Of a DNA stretch of 64,000 bases, positions 22,000 to 31,627 are shown one piece after another. The notes beneath the pieces are model-generated. The model was not told the origin of the DNA and searched no databases. It saw nothing but the letters and a program-made list of their open reading frames with translations. The stretch is from Luzula sylvatica (Eukaryota; Streptophyta; Magnoliopsida; Poales; Juncaceae): positions 1,250,001-1,314,000 of the forward strand of contig OX326958.1 in NCBI GenBank assembly GCA_946800325.1, in the 5' to 3' direction. Numbering within the stretch: position 1 is the stretch's first letter; every line of letters begins with the position of its first letter. A program made the position numbers and the translations under genes.

Positions 22000-23916
22000 T
22001 CACGCTGGTTTGTTCATGAGATCCAACACTGATTGATAAATCTTGTATTTCTTCAATCTCAGAGCCTGGATCTCTTCTTTGTACTTCAAGATACTCCCTA
22101 TCCTGTTGCTACTCACCATTTCGCGCTCTAGCCTTTCTATCTGCCGATCTATCGCTTGAATCTAGAAACTCAAAAAATATCTTGTTAGATAGATTCACTA
22201 AACCCTAAATTTCACATACAGAGAGAGAGAGAGAGAGAGAGAGGGATGACCTGGCGGCTAGGCCAACGCTCCATGCCGTTTCTACGGCAGATATTCTTAA
22301 GGGCAGTGGTGCACATGCGAAGTTTCTTGGCGGTATCATTGATTGGAAGGTGGAGATACTCCATCAACTCCGGCACCCTCATCCTGGCAGTCCTCCTCCT
22401 CTAATTATGTAGAACACCAAATTTAGTTACACACAATCATATCAATTTGACCAATTATAAACTACCTGTTTAGCCAATGGGGTCCTTCCATCCTCCGCCG
22501 CATCGGTCATCCTTAGCCCATCGTTGTCAGAATCAGAAACAATAATTGGACTGATCGGACCGGAAGATTGGGCGAAATTAGTTGGAGGCATCGTTGCAGA
22601 TGGATTAACGGGAGATTGGTATTGAATCAGTTCCAGATATCTTGGTACATGAGGATCGGCACTTGATAGTTCTGATAACTGAAATGTCGGTCCCAAATCA
22701 TCATGGCCTTCATCTCTTGTCTCCGAAGATTCTACAAACAAAAATTAATGACAAAAATTCGGTGCATTTATTTTGCAATTTTTGAATTAGTTTAACTTGC
22801 AAACCTCCAACTTCATAATTGTTCGGGTCCGTGAAAAATTCAGGAGCTTCGAAGTACATTCCAGGAGCCTGTTGCGCTGTCAGGTTTATGTCAGGGTAAA
22901 GAGTATCGTAGAACGAAGCCAACGAGTCTTGATAGTGACCCATTGGATCACTCTTCATTAAGTTTATGCATACAGTAATGAAACTTTTCACCCACTCGTG
23001 CGATCTTGTGCTTAGACTAAAAAGGGGAAATTAGGGGAAGTGCTTCTTCGAAATAATGTACATTTTTACTAATTGTAAAAGTATCGTTAGTTATTTTTAA
23101 ATTTGCAAATGTAATATTTTTTCCTATTTGATGGGTTTGAATAGGATTTGCTTCCTTCACAAGGGTCATGCATTCCAGAAGGGTAAATTCTTGATTTTAG
23201 CCCAAGGGTAAAAAAAAAAATCTTGATTTGGACCCATTGAATGAGATAAAATATTATATTTGCAAATTAAAATAACATAATACAACTTCTACAAATGTAC
23301 AAAAAAACAGTAAATTGAAATTGAAAATTTTCAAAAAGGTAAATTGCATATTTACGCTATAAAATTCAAAATAAACACGTACTCGACAAAATAAAGTTCC
23401 CTTTTCGAAGGATCTCCAAATTGATCATGATCAAATACAGCATGATCAAATCTCCCCAACTCGCCATGCACGACGAAACTCAATTTCCTAGTCTCTACAA
23501 AAACGAAAAATAAAATAAGAGAAGATACATGCATAGATGTGATGATGAAGAATTTTACCATTACAATGTAACACTTCCCTTAGAATCGTGCAAGTCGAGC
23601 AGTTCAGTTGATTGGGGGCGACCTGTTGAAAAACTGCTTGCAACGTATTCTCTTCACTCGACGCGGAACCCTCGCAGCGAAGCCGTTCAAGTGCTGCAAT
23701 CAGGAAACTTTCCAACTTTGCATTTTGAACCTTTTCACCATAAACTCCACTATGAACTGGATACGATCGAACAATGATTGCAGAAGAACGAGGAGGCGTT
23801 GGCGGCGAAAATAGCATCTCGTTATCATTCGGTAGCGATATTGGTTTCGGATCTTCAAAGTAGAGAAAACGAGACACGTCACAATCAGGATCGTACGTTT
23901 GATCATACTCTTCCAT
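22000..23916 (-). CDS. RWP-RK domain transcription factor, RKD-like
   Basis: Six exons on the minus strand: 23916-23559, 23494-23383, 23016-22805, 22731-22466, 22400-22251 and 22161-22000. Phases close to about 419 aa. The N-terminal half (CSTCTILREVLHCNG, then KLSFVVHGELGRFDHAVF and SHEWVKSF) matches the conserved N-terminal region of plant RKD proteins. Exon 5 (about 317-366) is the RWP-RK DNA-binding domain: PELMEYLHLPINDTAKKL, CTTALKNICRRNG, ERWPSRQ. Exon 6 is a basic leucine-rich coil (IQAIDRQIERLE). RKDs act in the nucleus, mainly in egg-cell and embryo programmes. The signature reads RWPSRQ rather than RWPHRK, so the final K is replaced. A (GA)n run lies in the intron at 22221-22243. 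Confidence 0.88.
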
Positions 23917-24480
23917 TTTGAAATCGACCCGAGGAACCTGTAGGAATTAGGGTTTAGTTTTGTTGAATTTTGATGAAGAAAGTATGGATATTCCATCATA
24001 TTGAATCAAACAGAAAATCACGGAGAGAGGGAGAGAGAGAGAGAGAATTACCAACAGAGAAAAAAAAAAAAGAGGGAAGAGTTCGTACTTGTTTATATAC
24101 TCGTTATTTTTACCAAAGGGTGCTTTCGTAAAAATACATCCCCCCAAGATGCATCTCAAATACATCTCGTAAAAATACATCTCAAATACATCCCCCCAAG
24201 ATGCACCAGAACAGAATTTGGTATAACCCTGGCCCGTCGCAGAAGATCTCCAAACGGCCCATCGCAAAATACCAATACCCACGGCCCAGAACCCTTATTT
24301 CCCCTCTTTCCTCATTCATTCTCTCTCTCTCTCTCTCTCTCTCGTCCCTCTTTCTTTCTCTCATTCCCCTCGCCCCCCTTCACCTCCCGGCAGCGACTCC
24401 ATTCTCCTCTTGAGTCCCCGCAACGCTTCTGCTCTCGAGTCTCCCTCCTCAATCTCTCCGTAACCTTACTTAATTTCATT
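23917..24480. promoter_or_regulatory. Shared upstream region, RKD-like gene and divergent leader-like block
   Basis: It lies 5' of the RKD-like ATG. A GA run (24017-24048) sits in the probable RKD 5' UTR. Two copies of a ~50-bp repeat containing aaatacatccccccaagatg lie at 24130-24205. On the plus strand a CT-rich, then GC-richer stretch (24300-24465) ending before a possible donor (ctccg/gtaacc-like) looks like a 5'-UTR exon of a divergent gene, possibly the decayed ubiquitin-like gene downstream. Confidence 0.4.
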
Positions 24481-25655
24481 TTATTTGGTATTTTTTATTT
24501 TAGACACTTTGTATTGATTTTTATTTCTAATCTATGAAATTAGATTTTTGTGCTCGGTTTGGGCTAAGGATTAGGCTCGGATATGGCTATACTTGTGCCA
24601 GTTTTCTTTTTCTAGGTATGTTTCTTTATTTTGTTAAATTTTTGTAGAGTAATTAGGTCAATTAAGATAGTGTGTTCGGATTAGGATAACCGTAATTATA
24701 AAAAATTGGCATTTTTAAATCGTTTTGTTGGTTCAACTATTTTTTTTGAATTTTCGGTTTAAACCTGTTTTCACAGATTTTAAAAATTGTCCTCGGTTTT
24801 TCTTTGGTTTAGGCCTTTTTGATTTAGGTTTGCAAATATTTTTTGAAATAATTTTTGAAATCTGTTATTAATTTATTTTAAAAAAAAAAATTTCATTTCT
24901 GTTTTACATTTTTTGGAAATCCCTATCATTTTGTGTTTTTATTTTTTTCAAATTATTTCTGTTTTATGTTACAAATTTATCTATTTCATGTTTTTTCAGA
25001 ATCTGTATTGAAATATCGATTTTTTTTGGCAGTTTTAGTTTTTTTATTTAAATGTTGTGCATGTTTATTTTTTTTATTTGTTTGTTGAATTTTTTTTCGA
25101 ATTGGCAAATTTAGTTAAGTTTTTTACAAATTGAAATAATTTATGTTTTATCCAGTTTAAAATTGTTGATTTATTTATTTTTTTGGCAGAATTTTTTTCC
25201 AATTTCTGTTTAAATTAGAATTGGTAATATTTTTCTTTTTTATTCCAGTTTAAAATTGTTGATTTATTTATTTTTTTGGCAGAATTTTTTTCCAATTTCT
25301 GTTTAAATTAGAATTGGCAATATTTTTCTTCCGGTTTTTTTAAATAATTTGGTTTTTATTCCTTTTTTTAAATAATTTGGTTTTATCAAAATTAAATTGG
25401 CAATATTTGAAATAATTTGTATTGGCAATATTTTCAAACTTTAGTTTTTTTTATTTCTGTTTGTATTATTTTTGAGATTATATTAACTTTGAGATTATAT
25501 TATTTATTAATTAATACTTTGTATACCACATGTACATTTATTAGTACTTATTAATTTTGAGATATAAATGATGTTTCAGATTTAAATATCGAAATAATTA
25601 TTTGCATTTTTATAAATCCAGGGGCATTTTTGTAAATTGTAAATTGTTTTTTATA
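24481..25655. other. T-rich intron-like DNA with a 93-bp tandem duplication
   Basis: Very T-rich on the plus strand, as in plant introns, with no ORF. A 93-bp unit beginning tccagtttaaaattgttgat is repeated head-to-tail at 25151 and 25244 with about one change. It may be the first intron of the gene whose remains follow. Confidence 0.45.
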
Positions 25656-26340
25656 AATCCAGGGGGCGCGTACCAGTGGCGAAGGCTGAGAAGAGACGAA
25701 AAGTAAGCGATATTTCGTCGGCTCCGTCGGGTCTTTGTCTCCGAGGTTTACGCCCGACTATAAGTCCACTCCATTCTCTTTATGGCAAAATATAATATTA
25801 TTTATTTTCTAAATTAATCTTAGAGAAAAGACGAAACAACTTGCACCGTCAACCTCGGGAGATTCTACTGATGGAGGATCATACGTCAACCTGTTTCGTC
25901 AAATTTCCCGAACCGCTCTGCCACAAGGTGGTGGTGATCTCAGCAGTATGTTATCCCAGGTATTTGTCTCAGGTTTAATTTTCGGAGAGTGAGTTTGATA
26001 TATTGCGGTACGTTAATTTATTTTGTTTTCAGGTAATGAATTCCCATGCAGGGGTTCACTAGACGATTTCAGAAGCATGATGGAACAACGCACGCAAGAT
26101 CCAGCCGTCGAAGGCATGTTCGCATACCTGGTTCGTCATGTGGACAGGTAAAATTGGAAATTTTGCAAAAACATCCTTGCACTTTTTTTGATAATAGGTA
26201 ATGTACTGGCATCGTGACCGGTCCGTCAAATGGAGGAATAAATCTGTCGTGGCATGTACGGAAAACGATGCCAATTGCGTCCAACGCCATTGCCGGAAAA
26301 TCTGGCACGATATCACAACATCCAAGTTTGGTCTTTATTT
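25656..26340 (+). pseudogene. Fragments of a ubiquitin-like/BAG6-like gene
   Basis: An exon-like piece about 25825-25960 reads SYVNLFRQISRTALPQGGGD then LSSMLSQ and ends at cag/gtattt. A second piece about 26052-26147 reads SLDDFRSMMEQRTQDPAVEG and ends at cag/gtaaaa. A third stretch after 26210 (GPSNGGINLSWHVRKTMP) may belong. Wording of the first two resembles plant ubiquitin-like BAG6/Scythe-type proteins, but this is from memory of the family style and not verified. No ubiquitin fold, start or end is present in the window, so it looks like a decayed or captured fragment. Confidence 0.4.
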
Positions 26341-27199
26341 GTTGTGTTCTATCACAGAGCCAGACTCGCATGTTTTGACATGCTTTAATTGAAATATTAG
26401 GTTTGACAGTGTCATGACAGAGGAGGAACAAAATTTGAAATGCACGAATACTTACTGGTACCGGGCATCTTTGAATTGATTTTACCAAATTGTTTCGCAA
26501 AATATCCTTCTCTGATAAGTGGATTGTGCAGTTTTGTTGGTATTTTATTTTCGTGAGGTAAATTTCTATATTGACAATTTTATAAAATAATAAGTGATAG
26601 TGCTTATATCATGTTTGTAGATTTTTTTTTTTTTTTTTTAAGTGAAATATAATCCATGAAACATGAATATTATTGGTTTCATTTTTTTATTTGTGATACT
26701 AATGAAAATTGAACCCTTGATTTTTGATATCTTGTGCTAAGCAATTTATCGTATCACTAGACCAAGGAACCTTTAATCATGTTCGTAGAAATTTGATCAA
26801 TATTTTAGGAGGACACTCACAATATGGAAAACAACATATTTATCTATTCATGTTATGTCTATGGACAATTTGTAGTAATTTGTACTGTATGACGTGTCTT
26901 AAAACTAAACTTCCTTTTACGTATAAAGAAAACAATTTTTTTTGTAAAACACTTTGTTATGAAGCAACATAGACCTGTACCCGAAACTATTAGCAATCCG
27001 CAACATTAAAATCACTACAAAATAAGCCAATCCATAAAACAAAAACTGAGCTACATTCTTTCGGGCCGAAAGTTAATTTTTATATTTTATTCAGAAAAGA
27101 GAAATAACTGCAATTTGCCGAGCTATATATAAATTAAAAACGGGCTAAGGCCCAAGCCCGAATAGTTCATCTCTCATGTAATAAGCATGATTTCTTTTC
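26340..27199. other. Intergenic, no gene apart from the SINE
   Basis: AT-rich sequence with short chance ORFs on both strands (for example 26724-26972). Apart from the SINE at 26622-26775 I see no domain, RNA gene or structured repeat. Confidence 0.4.
26622..26775 (-). mobile_element. tRNA-derived SINE (diverged copy)
   Basis: On the minus strand a 5' part has an A-box-like ttggtctagtgat and a B-box-like gggttcaattt, and the 3' end is an A-run (T-run 26622-26639). It is flanked by atcatgttYgtaga at 26608-26621 and 26776-26789 (one mismatch). By eye it shares about 70% with the SINE at 47693-47830, so both are one family. Confidence 0.75.
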
Positions 27200-27547
27200 A
27201 ATCATGCATTTAGTGTTTTCGAGGGGACATGAATATGTCCTTTTAACTTTTTCCTCATATATTTATATGCCGTTCTCAACATAGGGAATTCATTGCATTT
27301 TAAACAAAATATTTAAATTTAAATTTGACACTGTCAAATATATTGCAGAGGTTATTCTTAAGTCACCGGAGGAAATCATGCATTTAGTATTTTCGAGGGG
27401 ACATGAATATGTCCTTTTAACTTTTTCCTCATATATTTATATGCCGTTCTCAACATAGGGAATTCATTGCATTTTAAACAAAATATTTAAATTTAAATTT
27501 GACACTGTCAAATATATTGCAGAGGTTATTCACAAGTCATCGGAGGA
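27200..27547. repeat. 174-bp tandem duplication
   Basis: Two head-to-tail copies, 27200-27373 and 27374-27547, begin aatcatgcatttagtRtttt and differ at only a few bases. A short third start (ggaggaaatcatgca) follows. No coding potential. The low divergence indicates a recent duplication. Confidence 0.9.
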
Positions 27548-27689
27548 AATCATGCAATATTTCTTAGAGAGAGCATTTCAATATGTAATCTTGTTTTGAT
27601 TGGAAATTCAAAAAAAAAAATCCGAATTATGAAAATATTTCAAAAATAACCTGAATCGAATTTGTAAAATCCGGTGGTAACTGATTGTA

Positions 27690-27835
27690 CCGGTTGATGA
27701 TTATGAACTATTCTCTTCAGAGATACAAAACAGGACTTATTTATCCTAATTGCTTAACATGAGAGCGCATCAACTATCCTAATAGAAAATGTGGTAGGAT
27801 CTCAGTTTAAAAATACGCAACTCTAGAATAGTTTT
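27690..27835 (+). pseudogene. Rearranged MATH-domain fragment of a MATH-BTB gene
   Basis: The stretch ctcttcagagatacaaaaca to ttatttatcctaattgcttaacat (27713-27761) matches codons about 33-50 of the intact gene at 42328. It is followed directly by agcgcatcaactatcctaat and aaaatgtggtaggatctca, which match codons about 15-25. The order is therefore inverted relative to the gene (later part first). Stops are present. This is a relic of a further MATH-BTB copy in the cluster. Confidence 0.8.
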
Positions 27836-28849
27836 GGTTTCCTCAAAATGTCTCATAAGAGATACAAATGATTGTTTTCTCAATATTCCCTAATAAACTA
27901 TGCATTCGAGTTTACGCGAGACAAGAGTTTAAGCTTTAAACAATTTTATTTCAACAATTTTATGTTATATGAAAAGTTATAATATATCTTTATCATCTAT
28001 AACTATTATAAATATAAGTCACACAATTTGTCTTTTTGTTAGTTATATCATGCTTTTTCTTCTTTGTTTCTTTTTTGCATGGTTTATATTTGTATGACTG
28101 TCTTGAAATTTGATTGTATTTTATAAAATAATACAACATTCGTCCTCAATTTTAAAACTTTGAGTTATATCTATTTTATTTTATTTTCCAACAATTGATA
28201 TGTACTATGCATCGATATGAGTGGACGTAGCATTGAATCCGTACTTAGTATTAATCATATATGATCGAGACTGCATAGTGAACTAGGTCTTAAATCATGC
28301 GTCATTCAACCGATCTTCTACGAGCATACACATAGTAGGAAAAATGTGTTGATGCTTTTATGCGGATGTGTGCTGTTTATGGCCATGCGCTAATCTTGAA
28401 TATCATGAGAATACATTAGGATTCTGTCATTATCCTTTAGTCGCGAAGCACGACAATTCTCACTTAGATAATTCCTCAAAGAATATATGGTGGGGAAATA
28501 TACTCCGTAATCATTATTTATTTACATATACATTTTTTATGTATATATATTTTTCTTCAAGTAAATATTGATGCGATTAAGTGTCTTGCCAGGTGGCAGA
28601 AATTATTTGTACCGACGAAACATGAAGAAATTGATCTTTTTTTTTGAAATTGAAGAAATTGATCTTAAATATATAGAAACGCAAAACATCTGCTTATTAC
28701 AAAAATGATTTTTCAAATTAGATTTAAAATTCTTTATGGGTTCACTACGTAAAAGAAATCTATGTGATTGAAGAGGGAAATTCTTTGATTTGATTGCAAC
28801 CAAACTAAAACATTATATTCAATCAAAACCAAGGACCGCGGACATTCTT
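27836..28849. other. AT-rich intergenic DNA
   Basis: No gene or known repeat seen apart from the tiny LINE-tail-like insertion at 28639-28651. The ORF at 28368-28571 has no recognisable feature. Confidence 0.4.
28639..28651 (-). mobile_element. Possible 13-bp extreme 5'-truncated LINE insertion
   Basis: The sequence tttttttgaaatt sits between two perfect 15-bp repeats gaagaaattgatctt (28624-28638 and 28652-28666). The insert equals the 3' terminus of the LINE at 6132 (T-run then gaaatt). A simple local duplication is the alternative. Confidence 0.4.
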
Positions 28850-29230
28850 ATCACAACATCTCCCAACGACAATTCTCAACGAAAGAGGCGTACAAAACAC
28901 TTATACACCTGGGATTAATCTCTACGTGGCCTACACAAGTGTTCCGAGCAAGGATTCCGCGAAAGATTAAAGTGTTTATCTGGCTCGCCATAAATGACAG
29001 AATACTCACATCACAAAATTTATAAAAAAGAAAAAAATGACCTCATGACCGGGATTAATGTGTGTTTTATGTTCCGAAAGAGTGGAGACCACCTCACATT
29101 TGTTGGCACAATGAGCACACGGTCACTTGTAAGCCAACCCCACGACACATTACTTTCAGCTTCGCAAACACTCCACATAAACCATAATGTCCGTCCAAGC
29201 AATCAAGACACTAGGGAAAAAAAATGGCAA
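28850..29230 (+). pseudogene. Decayed LINE fragment, zf-RVT region
   Basis: In one frame about 28870-29024 reads FSTKEAYKTLIHLGL, FRARIPRKIKVFIWLAIN and DRILTSQ, then a stop. After a damaged stretch CVLCSERVETTSHLLAQ follows. This is the C-terminal zinc-binding region of a plant LINE reverse transcriptase, on the plus strand and of a family distinct from the intact minus-strand LINE. The endonuclease and RT core are absent. Confidence 0.8.
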
Positions 29231-30553
29231 CATGTATCTGACTCATATGAAAAGAAGGTAACAAAAAAAATCTTCAACCGCAAGGAAAAATCGGCCGTAC
29301 TACTTGTCGATAACATCGAGAACCTAGTCCGTACCTGGACAACTACAAATTTTTTGACTTTTTTTTCATAGATTCAGAATTAGTTATGGTTACCACTTAT
29401 TTACCTTTTAATTTACTATAACTTGTAATTTCAAGTCATAAATACAAAATGAGCCCACAAAGAATACGTTTCGTGGTTACTCACTTTCAAAAGAAAAATA
29501 TTGATGCGATTAATTAGTCCATAATTTGTGTCATGGTTATTTGTGCGCTTAAATCTTGTCAACCGGGCTCATAAATATTGACATGCATCAAATGATCTTG
29601 AACTTGTGAACTTGAAGGTTGTGGACTATTTTGTTCAAAAGGACATAAGTGAGTGTAGGTAATCATTTATTTGTAGTCATTTATAATATGCGGCAAAATA
29701 TGAACAATGAATTATTTATTGATTTGTTATGATTATATTTTATTTGTAAACGTTTATGTGTTAATTATTTTACACATAATTTTGAGAAATTTTAAAAACA
29801 CACATCACATTACATTGATGATATGTCAAAATATTATACATTGGCTTCATATTTGATCGGTTGTATTTAATTTTGAATTATTTCACATTATTCTACATGA
29901 TCAAATGTAAAAACAAATGAAAAATGTGACGAGTTTAAATATATAACACTTTAAATTAATATATTTGATCAAAAAATTAAATTAAATTAATATATAATAT
30001 CATAAACATACATCAAATGTCAAATATTATTAGTATTTTTTAAATGTAATTTTATAAAATTATGAAATATATTCACTTGAATTTTATCTTTATTTTCAAT
30101 TTTACATTACAATATATACACTATTATTTCTCTAGCTTAAAGTTATGAAAATAATTATGTAAGAAAATACAATATAAAAATAAGTGTAATTATGACTTTT
30201 GAGTCTAATTATTAGTATTTTTGAAACTATAACTTACAAAATTATAAATACTACTAAGTATGTTATACTTGTGTTTAACTCAAAATAAATATCATGTTAA
30301 TGTTTTAATTAATAATAAAAAAGAAAGATATTATAATTTCTTCAACTTATAATTTTTTTTTTAAATTATAAACATGAAAGATAAAATTTACTTGACACAA
30401 ATAACTTCTTGAACTTTTAAAATGGTATTATTTTTATTTTTAGATAGGTAAATTTAATAATATCATATGTTTTTTGTTTTTTATTTATTTCGAGGCATGT
30501 TGTTGATTATCTTATATTATCATTTATATATTTTTTGTATATGGTATTAGAGT
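29231..30553. other. AT-rich DNA, partly related to the insertion at 60.4-61.8 kb
   Basis: No gene. Within about 29990-30190 short blocks such as attattagtatttttt and tatgtaagaaaatac occur in the same order as in 60900-61070, suggesting a common, diverged repeat family. No terminus of that family could be fixed here. Confidence 0.35.
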
Positions 30554-30562
30554 ATTAAATAA

Positions 30563-30804
30563 GGAGAGTTCTGTCATACATCCCTTTTGTTTATGATACA
30601 CTCATTTTCAAGAGTATTTTATGTAATTATTAATTAATAAGTATTTAAAATAATTTTTCAAATGTATTTATTAATAAATGATATGTTAAATAGGACATTT
30701 GAATTGTTCATGAAAGAAAAAATATCTATAAAAAGAAAAATTTATGATACATGCTTCTAAATACCCAAAATACCCTTTTGAAAGGGTGTATGATAGAACT
30801 CCCC
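30563..30804. mobile_element. Short MITE with 9-bp target duplication
   Basis: A 242-bp element. The left end ggagagttctgtcatacatc matches the inverted right end ggggagttctatcatacacc. It is flanked by attaaataa at 30554-30562 and 30805-30813. The 9-bp duplication fits Mutator-like elements. The interior is AT-rich with no ORF. Confidence 0.85.
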
Positions 30805-30813
30805 ATTAAATAA

Positions 30814-31627
30814 ATACTTTTCATTGTATTTGATTGAAAGATAGTATAATAATTTATCATCATCGGATTTTTTTAATTCATTTTCATTAAGTGTTATGTT
30901 TGTTTAAAAAGTCACAATTAAATATCATATGTATGACATAACAAATGAAACAATTGAAAGCACAAACCTAATTTAGATTAAGATAGAAAATAAGAAAATG
31001 AATGAGAAAGGGAGAAAGACGGGTCAATTGAAATCTAAGTTATGTCAAGTGGTGAAACTTAGAGAAAAAATATAATTGGTGAGCACATATATAAATACCA
31101 AGGATTATGCATTCATAAAAGTTCATGACCAAATTAACACCGAATATATGTCATTCATTCATTAGTTAAATGCATTTGGGTCCTGCTTATTATATATTTT
31201 ATATTTGTCATTCCGATATATCTTCTGGATTTAATTTCGGGTTATTATGATTTTTGTAAGCATTACGCACAGCAAATTTAAAATGATAATTCCTTTCATT
31301 TCTTAGCCAGCCACGATGAAAAGGAAATGAAAATCACAATAAATTAGGAAAAAAAAAATGGTACTTGAATGGGAGAACTGGTATATTTTAATTTGTTTCC
31401 CTATTTTAAACCATCTTTCCTTTTTCACGATGAAAAGAAAATAAACTCTGATTTGTTGACAGTCAAGTTTATTATTTAGTATATAAGAGACTAATGTATC
31501 AGCATTCCCCACCAGGTATTTTATAGCCAGATTTTGAAATCCAGAATTTGGTTTTACAGGACTTTGAAGTTGGATAGTGGTTAATTTGGTTTCTCTCAAT
31601 CTTAATCTTCTCTGGTGAATTACGAGC
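30814..31627. other. Upstream of the ABCE1 pseudogene, no other gene
   Basis: AT-rich. The last ~150 bp may be the former 5' UTR and promoter of the ABCE1 copy. A minus ORF at 31303-31659 overlaps the start of the pseudogene and has no recognisable domain. Confidence 0.4.
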
